From Flavobacterium flevense (GTDB taxonomy: Bacteria > Bacteroidota > Bacteroidia > Flavobacteriales > Flavobacteriaceae): DNA of 64,000 bases. The position numbers were made by a program, and so were the translations under genes. The notes beneath the pieces were generated by a model. The model saw only the letters and a program-made list of their open reading frames with translations, was not told where the DNA came from and did not search any database. Shown here in pieces: positions 54,981 to 63,947 of the stretch (position 1 is the stretch's first letter; each line of letters opens with the position of its first letter). The stretch lies in the NCBI RefSeq assembly GCF_900142775.1, contig NZ_FRCC01000002.1, positions 657,831 to 721,830 on the forward strand. Reading direction: 5' to 3'.

Positions 54981-56993
54981 ATGAATAAATCCAGTCTTTT
55001 GTTTCTAACTGTTTTTTTAAGTACTTTTTTGTTTGCACAAAAAAAAGAAAGCAATAGTGATGTATTTCAAATTGTAAATCCGGATTATAAACGGAGTCCT
55101 TATACCGGAATGACCAAACAACACTGGCGAGATGCAGCACAATATTTACTGGAAGGAGCGTTTACTTACATTCACTCACTAGATGACCCAATGAAATTCC
55201 CTAAACAGGAAGGAAAAAGTTATCCTGTAAATGAAAGTCAGATACCAACCGAAAAGTTAGAAGGACTTTGCAGAACCTTATTCATTGCTGCTCCTTTGTT
55301 AAAGGAAAATCCGGATTTAGTTATCAATAATATAAAAGTAGCCGATTATTACAGGCATCAGATAGCAGAATTAACGAATCCGTCATGCCCTTCTTATATT
55401 GAGCCACGACCTAAAAATGGAGGCCCAAATCAAAAATTAGTCGAATTTGGAGCATTGGCAGTTTCGATGATTATTAATCCGGAGGTTTTATGGAAACCTT
55501 TGCCACAAAACCAAAAAGATGCATTAGCTAAAATAATGCTCAGCTATGGTGATGGACCTACTGTAGATTCCAATTGGAAGTTTTTTAATGTTTTTGTGCT
55601 GAGTTTTTTTAAAGGACAAGGCTATGTTGTAAACGAAAAACTGTTGGTAGAATATCTGGAAAAATCACTGAAACATTATAGAGGAAACGGCTGGTATAAT
55701 GACAGTCCTGCTTATGATTATTACAGCATGTGGGCTTTCCAGATGTATGGAATGATTTGGTCAGAGTATTTTGGTAAAAAACATTACCCTGAAATTGCAG
55801 CCCGATTTGAACAAAATTTCAGCGATTTAAAATATAGTTATCCTAATTTATTCAGTAAAAACGGAGAAATGATTATGTGGGGCAGAAGTATCAGTTATCG
55901 TACCGGTGCTATTGTTCCGTTTCCTTTGATGGGATTTCAAAATGATCCAAATACCAATTATGGCTGGATGCGACGAATTTCATCCGGAGTGATTAAGCAG
56001 TTTCTAACCCATCCTGATTTTATGGAGGATCGTGTGCCTACCCTTGGTTTTTATGGTGCTTTTGAGCCTGCAGTTCAAATTTATAGCTGTAGAGGAAGTG
56101 TTTACTGGATGGGAAAAGCCTTTTTAGGTTTGCTGGTTCCGGATAATAATCCGTTTTGGAATGCAAAAGAAAATAATGGTAATTGGGATACTCAATTCAA
56201 GAAAGGCGAAGTTTACAACCATTACCAGGGTGATTCCCAAATTTTAATTACCAATTATCCTGATAGTGGTGCTTCAGAAGTGCGAGCATGGTGTCATGAG
56301 AAAGTTAAAAGCGACTGGCAAAAATTTCGTTCCACAGAAAACTACAACAAATTATCGTATAATAGTGCTTTTCCCTGGCAAGCCGATGGTGAGAATGGGG
56401 AAGTAGCAATGAATTATGTTGTTAAAAATAAAGATAATAAGTGGGAAGCTTTTAGATTATACACTTTTAAAAAATTTGAAGATGATATCTATTACCGCAA
56501 TGTAGTTTTAGAAACAGATGAAAATATTAAGTTTAACTTAGCCGATATTCCTCTTGCAAATGGTATTTTGAGAGTCGATAAAAACAATTCAGATAAATCC
56601 ATTTCGATGCGTTTAGGACATTATGCCTTGCCGGTACTGGATAAAGAAATTGTGGTTACTAAAAAGAAAATAAAAAATTACGAAGTAACTATTATTGATA
56701 ATGGTAAATACCAATTGGCGATGATTCCGATTTTAGGATGGGAAAAATCAGAAGTTGTACATGCTCAGGGATTGCATCCTGAAAGTAATAAAAGTTCTGT
56801 AATTGATGTTACCGCTACTACTAATCCGGAAAAAGGAGTTTCCAATATTTATGCTACTCTAATGCTTTGGAAAAAATCAGGAGAAAAATGGAAATCAAAG
56901 GAACTAATTCCTGTAAAGACCATAAAACCAACAAATAATGGCGTTACTATTCAGTTCAATAATGGAAAAGCGAAGCAGGTTGATTTTGACTAA
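54981..56993 (+). CDS. secreted long-form DUF2264 protein, putative glycoside hydrolase
   Basis: A 670-residue secreted protein starting at the ATG at 54981 (an in-frame TTG six bases earlier is not preferred). The signal peptide is about 1-20 (LLFLTVFLSTFLFAQ). The N-terminal ~400 residues are the DUF2264 alpha/alpha barrel: RDAAQYLLEGAFTYI, PTEKLEGLCRTLFIAAPLL, NWKFFNVFVLSFFKGQG, YDYYSMWAFQMYGMIWSEYF, MWGRSISYRTGA. The C-terminal ~250 residues are a beta-sandwich (WHEKVKSDWQKFRS ... MNYVVKNKDNKWEAFRLYTF) that the shorter paralog at 30248 lacks. Some members are, as I recall, GH154 beta-glucuronidases. Last gene of the GH78/GH2 group. It would suit removal of glucuronic acid exposed after rhamnose release. 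Confidence 0.82.
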   Translation: MNKSSLLFLTVFLSTFLFAQKKESNSDVFQIVNPDYKRSPYTGMTKQHWRDAAQYLLEGAFTYIHSLDDPMKFPKQEGKSYPVNESQIPTEKLEGLCRTLFIAAPLLKENPDLVINNIKVADYYRHQIAELTNPSCPSYIEPRPKNGGPNQKLVEFGALAVSMIINPEVLWKPLPQNQKDALAKIMLSYGDGPTVDSNWKFFNVFVLSFFKGQGYVVNEKLLVEYLEKSLKHYRGNGWYNDSPAYDYYSMWAFQMYGMIWSEYFGKKHYPEIAARFEQNFSDLKYSYPNLFSKNGEMIMWGRSISYRTGAIVPFPLMGFQNDPNTNYGWMRRISSGVIKQFLTHPDFMEDRVPTLGFYGAFEPAVQIYSCRGSVYWMGKAFLGLLVPDNNPFWNAKENNGNWDTQFKKGEVYNHYQGDSQILITNYPDSGASEVRAWCHEKVKSDWQKFRSTENYNKLSYNSAFPWQADGENGEVAMNYVVKNKDNKWEAFRLYTFKKFEDDIYYRNVVLETDENIKFNLADIPLANGILRVDKNNSDKSISMRLGHYALPVLDKEIVVTKKKIKNYEVTIIDNGKYQLAMIPILGWEKSEVVHAQGLHPESNKSSVIDVTATTNPEKGVSNIYATLMLWKKSGEKWKSKELIPVKTIKPTNNGVTIQFNNGKAKQVDFD

Positions 56994-57034
56994 TTCTTTG
57001 GAAATAATCGATAAATAAGCTTTGTTTTATTCAA

Positions 57035-57101
57035 TCTAGTGGCTTTATTTGAAAAACTGGTAGGTACTGGTATATATAACTGAGGTTTATTTCTATTTTT
57101 G
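57035..57101 (+). promoter_or_regulatory. class B operator and promoter of the galactose operon
   Basis: The second copy of the 39-base block (57035-57073), with ACTGGTA boxes at 57056-57062 and 57066-57072. The -7 element TATTTTTG is at 57094-57101, 28 bases from the second box. The leader to galM is about 30 bases. Confidence 0.75.
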
Positions 57102-57135
57102 CTCAACCAACTTAAATAAAAATAAACCATACTAT

Positions 57136-58155
57136 ATGTCAACTTCTGAAAATAATCTATCCAATTCCAATACTGCTGTTAACACTTCTTATGAGTTAAC
57201 TAACAAAAATGGAGCAATACTTAAAGTAATTCCTTTTGGGGCTACTGTTACCTCATTAAAAATTCCGCTGAAAAACGGCAAAATTGTCGATGTAGTTTTA
57301 GGATTCGATACTGTAGAAGGTTATGAAAAATCTTTTCAATTAGATGGTTCTCCTTACATGGGAGCTACTGTGGGGCGTTATGCAGGAAGAATTAACGAAG
57401 GTAAATTTGAGTTAAATGGTAAAAAGTATCAATTAGCTATCAATAACGGTCCTAATTCTTTACATGGAGGAATAGAAAATTTCAGTAAAAAAACATGGAA
57501 TGTTGATGCGGTAACCACTGGCGAAAATCCATCGATTACGTTGAGTTATGTTAGTGCTACTAACGAAGAGAATTATCCTGGAGAACTTTCAGTAAGTTTG
57601 ACTTATACCTTATCTGAAGAAAACGAATTGATTCTCGAATACAAAGCAACTACTACCGAAGATACTATTATTAATTTAACGCATCACAGTTATTTTAATC
57701 TGGACGGACACCAATCGGATGTTTCCGGTCAGGACTTAGTTGTTCATGCGCAAAAAGTAGTAGAAACCAGAGAAGATTGTATCCCAACAGGAAATATTCT
57801 GGAAGTAGCTGATACGGTATTCGATTATAGAACGGCTAAAAAATGTCCTAAAAGTATCGACAACACTTTTGTAGTGGAGAATAATAATGAAGTAAAAGCT
57901 ACCCTTTTTAGTCCACTTACTAATTTAAAAATGGATGTGTACACAGATCAGCCAGGTGTTCATATTTATGTGGGCGGAAATTGCGGTCCTGATTTAAAAG
58001 GAAAAGAAAATACAACTTATCATGCTTTAAGCGGAATTTGTTTTGAAACTCAAAATTTCCCCGATGCACCAAATCACGCTAATTTTCCAAATGCCATTTT
58101 GAAGAAAAATGATATTTATACTCAAAAAACTACTTATAAATTCGAAGCACTATAA
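57136..58155 (+). CDS. galM: aldose 1-epimerase (galactose mutarotase)
   Basis: Interconverts beta- and alpha-galactose, feeding GalK with the alpha form. The 339 residues show NGPNSLHGG, the catalytic His pair region NLTHHSYFNLDG, and the catalytic Glu in CFETQNFPDAPNHANFP. No signal peptide, so cytosolic, unlike the many secreted GalM proteins in PULs. First gene of the galMKTE-symporter operon under a class B operator. The ~15 polar residues at the N-terminus look like a disordered extension. Confidence 0.94.
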   Translation: MSTSENNLSNSNTAVNTSYELTNKNGAILKVIPFGATVTSLKIPLKNGKIVDVVLGFDTVEGYEKSFQLDGSPYMGATVGRYAGRINEGKFELNGKKYQLAINNGPNSLHGGIENFSKKTWNVDAVTTGENPSITLSYVSATNEENYPGELSVSLTYTLSEENELILEYKATTTEDTIINLTHHSYFNLDGHQSDVSGQDLVVHAQKVVETREDCIPTGNILEVADTVFDYRTAKKCPKSIDNTFVVENNNEVKATLFSPLTNLKMDVYTDQPGVHIYVGGNCGPDLKGKENTTYHALSGICFETQNFPDAPNHANFPNAILKKNDIYTQKTTYKFEAL

Positions 58156-58205
58156 AAAGTGAATTTTTAAATAAAAAAAATCAACACCATTTCAATTTCT
58201 AACCA

Positions 58206-59372
58206 ATGAATGATATTTTAATTAATAAAACAACCAGCTATTTTAAGGAAACTTTTGGTTCTGAACCAACTAAAATAGTGCTTTCTCCAGGTAGAATCAA
58301 CATCATCGGAGAACATATCGATTATAATGATGGGTATGTTTTGCCTGCTGCTATCGATAAGATTATCTGTTTTGCTTTTGCAAAAAACAATACTAATACT
58401 TCTAAAGTAATTGCTTTAGACTTGAATGATTCTTTCGAGATTGATGTTACGGCTGAGGTGAAATTAGATGAGAATGATTGGACAAATTACATTAGAGGTG
58501 TAATCAATCAGTTAAAAATCAACGGGTTTCAACTGGAAGGGGTAAACTGCGTTTTTAGCAGTAACATTCCGGTAGGTTCGGGATTGTCTTCTTCTGCAGC
58601 TTTAGAATGTGGATTCTTATTTGGGATGAACGATATATTCAATTTAAATATCAAGCCAATCGATATTGCTTTGTTAGGACAAAAAGCCGAACATTGGGTA
58701 GGAATCAAATGCGGAATTATGGACCAGTTCTCAAGTGTAATGGGAGTTGAAGATAAAGTAATTAAGATTGATTGCCGTACTTTAGAATATACCTATCACG
58801 ACGCTAATTTTGTTGATTATTCATTGATTTTATTTGATTCGAATGTGAAGCACTCGTTGATGACTTCGGCTTATAACGAAAGAAGACAGCAATGTGAGGA
58901 AGGAATTGCGATTGTAAAAGCAAATTTTCCGGAAATAAAAAGCTTTAGAGATTGTACGGAACAAACGATAATTGATTTAAAAGACAAAATGAGTCATGAC
59001 GTTTTTAGACGTTCTCTATTTGTGGTAAAAGAAATTAACCGTGTGATTCAGGCTTGTGAAGCTTTAGACAATGGAAAAATTGAATTGTTAGGCGAACTGA
59101 TGTTTGCTACTCATGACGGATTGTCTAAAGATTATGAAGTAAGCTGCGAAGAGCTGGATTTATTAGTAGATTTAGCAAAAGAAGAAACGGCTGTTATTGG
59201 TTCCAGATTAATGGGTGGCGGTTTTGGAGGCTGTACTATCAACCTGGTAAAGAAAGGGCATGAACAACAAATTAAAGATAAATTCTCAAAATTATATAAC
59301 GAAGCTTTCGGAATCGAATTGAAAATTTATGACGTTAAAGTAAGTAACGGAACATCACTATACACTAAATAA
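58206..59372 (+). CDS. galK: galactokinase
   Basis: Phosphorylates alpha-D-galactose at C1 (GHMP kinase, cytoplasm). The 388 residues include the galactokinase signature GRINIIGEHIDYNDGYVLPAA, the ATP loop PVGSGLSSSAALE, and the late glycine motif MGGGFGGCTINLV. Catalytic Asp lies in CGIMDQFSS. The stop codon overlaps the galT ATG by one base (TAATG), which suggests translational coupling. Confidence 0.97.
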   Translation: MNDILINKTTSYFKETFGSEPTKIVLSPGRINIIGEHIDYNDGYVLPAAIDKIICFAFAKNNTNTSKVIALDLNDSFEIDVTAEVKLDENDWTNYIRGVINQLKINGFQLEGVNCVFSSNIPVGSGLSSSAALECGFLFGMNDIFNLNIKPIDIALLGQKAEHWVGIKCGIMDQFSSVMGVEDKVIKIDCRTLEYTYHDANFVDYSLILFDSNVKHSLMTSAYNERRQQCEEGIAIVKANFPEIKSFRDCTEQTIIDLKDKMSHDVFRRSLFVVKEINRVIQACEALDNGKIELLGELMFATHDGLSKDYEVSCEELDLLVDLAKEETAVIGSRLMGGGFGGCTINLVKKGHEQQIKDKFSKLYNEAFGIELKIYDVKVSNGTSLYTK

Positions 59373-60427
59373 TGACCATGAGAAAGTTTGATATTAATGA
59401 AGATCCGCACAGAAGATACAATCCTTTAATTAATGAATGGGTACTGGTTTCACCGCACCGTTCAAAAAGGCCTTGGCAAGGACAAAAAGAAGCCGTAAAT
59501 ACGGTTGGATTACCACAATATGATCCGGAATGTTATTTATGTGCCGGAAATGTTCGTATGAATGGTGAAAAAAATCCAGATTACAAAGAGAGTTTTGTTT
59601 TCGAAAATGATTTTGCTGCATTAAAACAAGAACCTATAGATTTTGTTGGAAACGAAGAAGGAAGTTTCTTTAAAGCACAACCGGAAAGAGGAATCTCCAG
59701 AGTAGTTTGCTTTTCGCCAAGACACGATTTGACTTTACCGGAAATGGATGTGGATGGTATTGTGAATATTATTCATACCTGGCAAAAAGAATACACTGAT
59801 TTAGGTGCTATTGATTACATCAATCACGTACAAATTTTTGAAAATAAAGGAAGTGTAATGGGATGTAGTAATCCGCATCCACACGGACAAATCTGGGCTC
59901 AGTCTTCATTGCCAACACAGGTTCAAAAAACGCAAGATAGCCTGAAAGCCTATTTTGACAAAAACGGAACTAATCTTTTACAGGATTATCTTAAAGAAGA
60001 ATTAAAAGTAAAAGACCGCATTGTTGTAGAAAACGATCATTTTGCAGCTATTGTACCTTTCTGGGCAATCTGGCCTTTCGAAACCATGATTGTCAGCAAA
60101 CGCCATATTACTAAAATCACTGATTTTACCGAAGATGAGGTCGCTGCTTTTGCGGTTATTTTGAAAAAATTAACTACAAAATACGACAATCTTTTCGAAA
60201 CATCATTCCCTTATTCTTCAGGAATTCATCAGGCTCCAACAGATGGTGAAGCGCATCCGGAATGGCAATTTCACATGCATTTTTATCCACCATTGTTGCG
60301 TTCGGCTTCAGTGAAAAAATTCATGGTAGGTTACGAAATGATGGGAGAATCTCAAAGAGATATTACACCGGAGAAAAGTGCTGAAATGTTGAGAAACTTA
60401 TCTGAGGTACATTACAAACAAAAATAA
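59372..60427 (+). CDS. galT: galactose-1-phosphate uridylyltransferase
   Basis: Exchanges UMP between UDP-glucose and galactose 1-phosphate. The 351 residues have the HxH nucleophile motif NPHPHGQIWA, the zinc-type CYLCAGN cysteines, NEWVLVSPHRSKRPW at the N-terminus and EWQFHMHFYPPLLRS near the end. Length and motifs match class I GalT. The start overlaps galK; an alternative ATG two codons later (MRKFDINEDPH) is equally possible. Confidence 0.97.
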   Translation: MTMRKFDINEDPHRRYNPLINEWVLVSPHRSKRPWQGQKEAVNTVGLPQYDPECYLCAGNVRMNGEKNPDYKESFVFENDFAALKQEPIDFVGNEEGSFFKAQPERGISRVVCFSPRHDLTLPEMDVDGIVNIIHTWQKEYTDLGAIDYINHVQIFENKGSVMGCSNPHPHGQIWAQSSLPTQVQKTQDSLKAYFDKNGTNLLQDYLKEELKVKDRIVVENDHFAAIVPFWAIWPFETMIVSKRHITKITDFTEDEVAAFAVILKKLTTKYDNLFETSFPYSSGIHQAPTDGEAHPEWQFHMHFYPPLLRSASVKKFMVGYEMMGESQRDITPEKSAEMLRNLSEVHYKQK

Positions 60428-60434
60428 CTAAATT

Positions 60435-61448
60435 ATGAAAATACTTGTTACGGGAGGTTTAGGTTTCATAGGTTCGCATACTGTAGTCGAATTGCAAAAT
60501 GAAGGTTTTGAGGTGGTTGTTATTGATAATTTATCCAATTCATCGGAAGATGTTTTAAAAGGAATAGAAGCTATAACAGGGAAAAAACCACTTTTTGAAA
60601 AACTGGATTTAAGAGAAAAATCAGTAGTTCAGGATTTTTTCAAACGCCATTCGGATGTTAATGGAGTAATTCATTTTGCAGCTTCTAAGGCAGTGGGAGA
60701 AAGTGTTGGAAACCCTTTGTTGTATTACGAAAACAATATTAATTCCCTAGTGTATTTGCTTCAGGAATTAGAGAAAAAGGAAAGTGCTAACTTTATTTTT
60801 AGTTCTTCTTGTACGGTTTATGGTCAGGCCGAAACAATGCCTATCAATGAAAATTCGGCAGTTCAGACTGCAATGTCTCCTTATGGAAATACCAAACAAA
60901 TAGGAGAGGAAATCATCACTGATGTAGCTAAAGTGAGTGGTATTAACGCTATTTTATTGCGTTATTTTAACCCTATTGGAGCGCATCCATCTGTTGAAAT
61001 TGGTGAATTGCCCATTGGTGTTCCACAAAATTTAGTGCCATTTATTACGCAAACAGGAATTGGTTTGCGCAAAGAATTATTGGTTTATGGTAATGATTAT
61101 CCAACATCGGACGGAACTTGTATCCGCGATTATATTCATGTAGTAGATTTGGCGAAAGCCCATGTTATTGCTCTACAACGCTTATTGAATAAAAAGAACG
61201 AAGAAAAAGTAGAAACTTTCAATCTGGGAACAGGAGTAGGAAGTACAGTACTGGAAGTGATTCATGCTTTCGAAAAAGCAAGCGGTCAAAAATTAGCCTA
61301 TAGAATTGTTGACAGAAGAGAAGGAGATATTACTTCGGCTTACGCCAATACTGATAAAGCGAATAATGTACTGGGCTGGAAAACTCAGTTAACGCTGGAG
61401 GAAGCAATGGAAAGCGCCTGGAAATGGGAACAAAAAATTAGAAGCTAA
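60435..61448 (+). CDS. galE: UDP-glucose 4-epimerase
   Basis: NAD-dependent short-chain dehydrogenase that regenerates UDP-glucose in the Leloir pathway. The 337 residues have the NAD motif GGLGFIGSHT, the catalytic Ser in SSSCTVYG, the Tyr/Lys pair in SPYGNTKQ (YxxxK), and RYFNPIGAHPS, typical of GalE. It lies 7 bases after galT. Confidence 0.96.
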   Translation: MKILVTGGLGFIGSHTVVELQNEGFEVVVIDNLSNSSEDVLKGIEAITGKKPLFEKLDLREKSVVQDFFKRHSDVNGVIHFAASKAVGESVGNPLLYYENNINSLVYLLQELEKKESANFIFSSSCTVYGQAETMPINENSAVQTAMSPYGNTKQIGEEIITDVAKVSGINAILLRYFNPIGAHPSVEIGELPIGVPQNLVPFITQTGIGLRKELLVYGNDYPTSDGTCIRDYIHVVDLAKAHVIALQRLLNKKNEEKVETFNLGTGVGSTVLEVIHAFEKASGQKLAYRIVDRREGDITSAYANTDKANNVLGWKTQLTLEEAMESAWKWEQKIRS

Positions 61449-61492
61449 TTATTTAGCGATCAAATCAATTAATAACTTTTTAAATAAAAACT

Positions 61493-63178
61493 ATGAGCTC
61501 AGGTCTCGGATTTGCTGATTATGCAGTATTTATTACCTACTTTTTAGTAGTATCAATCTACGGATATATTATCTATCGCAAACGCGAAAAAAACGAACAC
61601 GATGCTAAGGCGTATTTCTTAGCCGAAGGAACTTTAACCTGGTGGGCTATTGGAGCATCATTAATTGCTTCTAATATTTCTGCTGAACAGTTTATTGGAA
61701 TGAGTGGTGAAGGTTTCTTCTTAGGAATTGCTGTTGCCGCTTATGAATGGGTTGCTGCTATTGCGTTAATTATAGTAGCTGTTTGGTTTATTCCTGTTTA
61801 TCTTAAAAATAAGATTTACACTATGCCGCAATTCTTAAAAACCAGATACAACGATACAACAGCGTTAATTATGGCTGTTTTCTGGTTGTTTTTGTATGTT
61901 TTTGTAAACTTAACTTCTATTTTATATCTGGGAGCGGTTGCTATTAACGGACTGGCAGGAGGAGAATATCTTCATATCATCATGTTAGCACTAGCTGTTT
62001 TTGCTTTGATTATCTCTCTTGGAGGTATGAAAGTAGTGGCTTATACGGATGTTATTCAGGTGGCAGTTTTGATTATTGGAGGTTTGGTAACTTCTTATAT
62101 TGCTTTGACAACTGTAGGACGTTATTTTGGTGTTGGTGAAGATGCTATTGCCGGATTTAATGTTTTGATGGAAAAAGCACCGGAACATTTCAAAATGATT
62201 ATTCCAAGACCGGACGCTAATTCTACTCAGTTAGAAATTGATAAATACCTGACTTTCCCGGGAATGCTGTCTTATTTAGCAGGTATCTGGATTATCAACC
62301 TGAACTATTGGGGATGTAATCAGTACATCACACAAAGAGCTTTAGGAGCAGATTTACAAACGGCTCGTACAGGAATTTTGTTTGCTGGTATGCTAAAATT
62401 ATTAATGCCTGTAATTGTAATGTTACCAGGTATTGCTGCTTACGTTTTATATGAAGGAGGACATTTGCCACAATTAGTAGGTGGAAAAGACGGAGCTTAT
62501 TCAGCGATGTTGACTTTCTTGCCAACAGGTTTAAAAGGATTATCCGTAGCGGCATTGACTGCTGCAATTGTAGCTTCGTTAGCAGGTAAAGTAAATAGTA
62601 TTTCAACTATTTATACTTTAGACGTTCATAAAAAATACATTCAAAGAGAAGCTTCAGACAGAGCTCAGGTAAATATTGGTCGTTATGCCGTTTTTGCTTC
62701 AATGGTTCTTGCAGTATTGTTCACGTGGAATGACGTTTTAGGAATTGGTGGAGTAGGAGGATTTACTTATATCCAGAAATACACCGGATTTATCAGTCCG
62801 GGAGTTTTTGCAATGTTCTTTTTAGGGATGTTCTGGAAGAGAACTACAGGAACAGCTGCTATTGTGGGTGTAATTGCAGGTTTCTTACTATCTGTTTTAT
62901 TTAACGAATTTGCACCGGCAATGTTTGGAAACGAGACATTATTATATACAGCCTGGCCAAATGGTAAAGGTGGTTTCGAAATTCCGTTCCACATCTGTAT
63001 GGGATTATCATTCTTCTTTACAATGTTGTTGATGATTGCCATCAGTTTTGCAGGACCAAAAGTAAATCCAAAAGCATTCGAATTAGATACTGAAATGTTT
63101 AAGGTAAAACCTCAAACTACAGTGTTAATCATTATTACGTTATTAATTATCGCTGCTTTATACGTGAAGTTCTGGTAA
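61493..63178 (+). CDS. sodium/sugar symporter of the SSS family, vSGLT-like
   Basis: Inner-membrane Na+-coupled sugar importer of 561 residues with about 14 helices. It closely resembles the Vibrio galactose transporter vSGLT: SLIASNISAEQFIGMSG (the sugar-contacting Gln), AAYEWVAAIALII (the Glu of helix 2), FVNLTSILYLG, YTDVIQVAVLIIGG, LNYWGCNQYITQRAL (the Asn and gate Tyr region) and SLAGKVNSISTIYTLD. The sugar-binding residues known in vSGLT appear kept, so galactose import is likely. Last gene of the gal operon (44-base gap after galE); a strong terminator follows. This gives periplasmic galactose a direct route to the Leloir enzymes. Confidence 0.93.
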   Translation: MSSGLGFADYAVFITYFLVVSIYGYIIYRKREKNEHDAKAYFLAEGTLTWWAIGASLIASNISAEQFIGMSGEGFFLGIAVAAYEWVAAIALIIVAVWFIPVYLKNKIYTMPQFLKTRYNDTTALIMAVFWLFLYVFVNLTSILYLGAVAINGLAGGEYLHIIMLALAVFALIISLGGMKVVAYTDVIQVAVLIIGGLVTSYIALTTVGRYFGVGEDAIAGFNVLMEKAPEHFKMIIPRPDANSTQLEIDKYLTFPGMLSYLAGIWIINLNYWGCNQYITQRALGADLQTARTGILFAGMLKLLMPVIVMLPGIAAYVLYEGGHLPQLVGGKDGAYSAMLTFLPTGLKGLSVAALTAAIVASLAGKVNSISTIYTLDVHKKYIQREASDRAQVNIGRYAVFASMVLAVLFTWNDVLGIGGVGGFTYIQKYTGFISPGVFAMFFLGMFWKRTTGTAAIVGVIAGFLLSVLFNEFAPAMFGNETLLYTAWPNGKGGFEIPFHICMGLSFFFTMLLMIAISFAGPKVNPKAFELDTEMFKVKPQTTVLIIITLLIIAALYVKFW

Positions 63179-63200
63179 TAAATAATAAGTCTTTAAATTA

Positions 63201-63240
63201 AAAAATGTGAAATCAAAGCAATTTGGTTTCACATTTTTTT
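63201..63240 (+). terminator. terminator of the galactose operon
   Basis: A 17-bp stem, 63201-63217 (core AAATGTGAAATC) against 63222-63238 (core GGTTTCACATTT), closes a GCAA tetraloop and ends in a T run. The stem includes one G-T pair. Confidence 0.9.
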
Positions 63241-63268
63241 GCAATAAATTTCAGGAGCTATTTCTCGC

Positions 63269-63353
63269 TCCCGAGACTTCGGGACGTTTCAATCTTTTAT
63301 GCCTCCCGAAGGCTCGGGACCAGCATAAAAGGATTTCTTCCGAAACTTCGGAA
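63269..63353. repeat. cluster of palindromic REP-like hairpins
   Basis: Three short palindromes occur in 85 bases: TCCCGA-GACT-TCGGGA (63269-63284), TCCCGA-AGGC-TCGGGA (63304-63319) and TTCCGAA-AC-TTCGGAA (63338-63353). The middle one is nested inside CTTTTATGC (63294-63302) / GCATAAAAG (63323-63331), making a long two-part hairpin. Nothing codes here. The pattern is that of a repetitive extragenic element. Confidence 0.65.
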
Positions 63354-63400
63354 CTATCGGGGCTTAGTGTTATAGTTGTTTAAGTAAAGTTTTGTTTGTC

Positions 63401-63461
63401 ACTTCGAGTGATTTTAAATGATAATGCGATAGCTTTATTGTTTAAAATTGTATCGAGAAGC
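63401..63461. repeat. imperfect inverted repeat, MITE-like
   Basis: ACTTCGA (63401-63407) with ATTTTAAA (63411-63418) pairs with TTTAAAAT (63441-63448) and TCGAGAAG (63453-63460). CTTCGAG/CGAGAAG-type ends recall dispersed repeats in flavobacterial genomes. No transposase is near. The following stretch to 63660 shows no gene. Confidence 0.4.
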
Positions 63462-63673
63462 TTTGTTTTAGCTATTGTTGTTGATATTGGCTTGGTTTTT
63501 TTGTGCTTTTCTAATAAAAAACCTTTAGCGAATCTCCATGTTTTTCTTCGTGCATCTGTGCGAAACCTTTAATTAATAACTCTAAAATCCTACAAAACTA
63601 AAATTTGCTAAAAATTAAAAAACTTGTTTTCAGTGAGTTGTAAAAAAGATTAAAAATAAGTGATAGAAAAGTA

Positions 63674-63703
63674 TTGTTTAACGGTATAGAGTGACTACTT
63701 TTG
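63674..63703 (+). promoter_or_regulatory. tandem strong promoter P1 (TTG-N19-TACTTTTG)
   Basis: TTG at 63674-63676 and TACTTTTG at 63696-63703, 19-base spacer, followed by GCACCCGC. First of three tandem promoters pointing out of the window. Confidence 0.75.
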
Positions 63704-63793
63704 CACCCGCAACAACGCAGACGTTCTTTTAAATACTGACAAACACTTTAAATTAAACAGAAGAATTATTTTCTAAAAAAGGTTTAAAAAAGT

Positions 63794-63824
63794 TTGTGAG
63801 ATTTAAAAACAGATGTTACATTTG
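63794..63824 (+). promoter_or_regulatory. tandem strong promoter P2 (TTG-N20-TACATTTG)
   Basis: TTG at 63794-63796 and TACATTTG at 63817-63824, 20-base spacer, followed by GCACCCC. The -7 element lies 121 bases after that of P1. The sequence just downstream of P1 and P2 is similar (GCAA..AACGC, then AAATAC..TCA/GACA), so the unit seems duplicated. Confidence 0.75.
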
Positions 63825-63917
63825 CACCCCGCAAAACGCGCAAGTTATTTGAAATACCGTCAGGAGAAATTAAGATTTAAGCTTTGAGAGAAGAATAAAA
63901 AAAATTTTAAATTTTTC

Positions 63918-63947
63918 TTGCCAGTAAAGAAAAGATTTGTACTTTTG
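63918..63947 (+). promoter_or_regulatory. tandem strong promoter P3 (TTG-N19-TACTTTTG)
   Basis: TTG at 63918-63920 and TACTTTTG at 63940-63947, 19-base spacer, followed by GCACCCGC. It lies 123 bases after P2. The last ~50 bases of the window would be the start of the transcript and contain no ORF, consistent with a stable RNA leader; the gene itself is outside. Confidence 0.75.
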
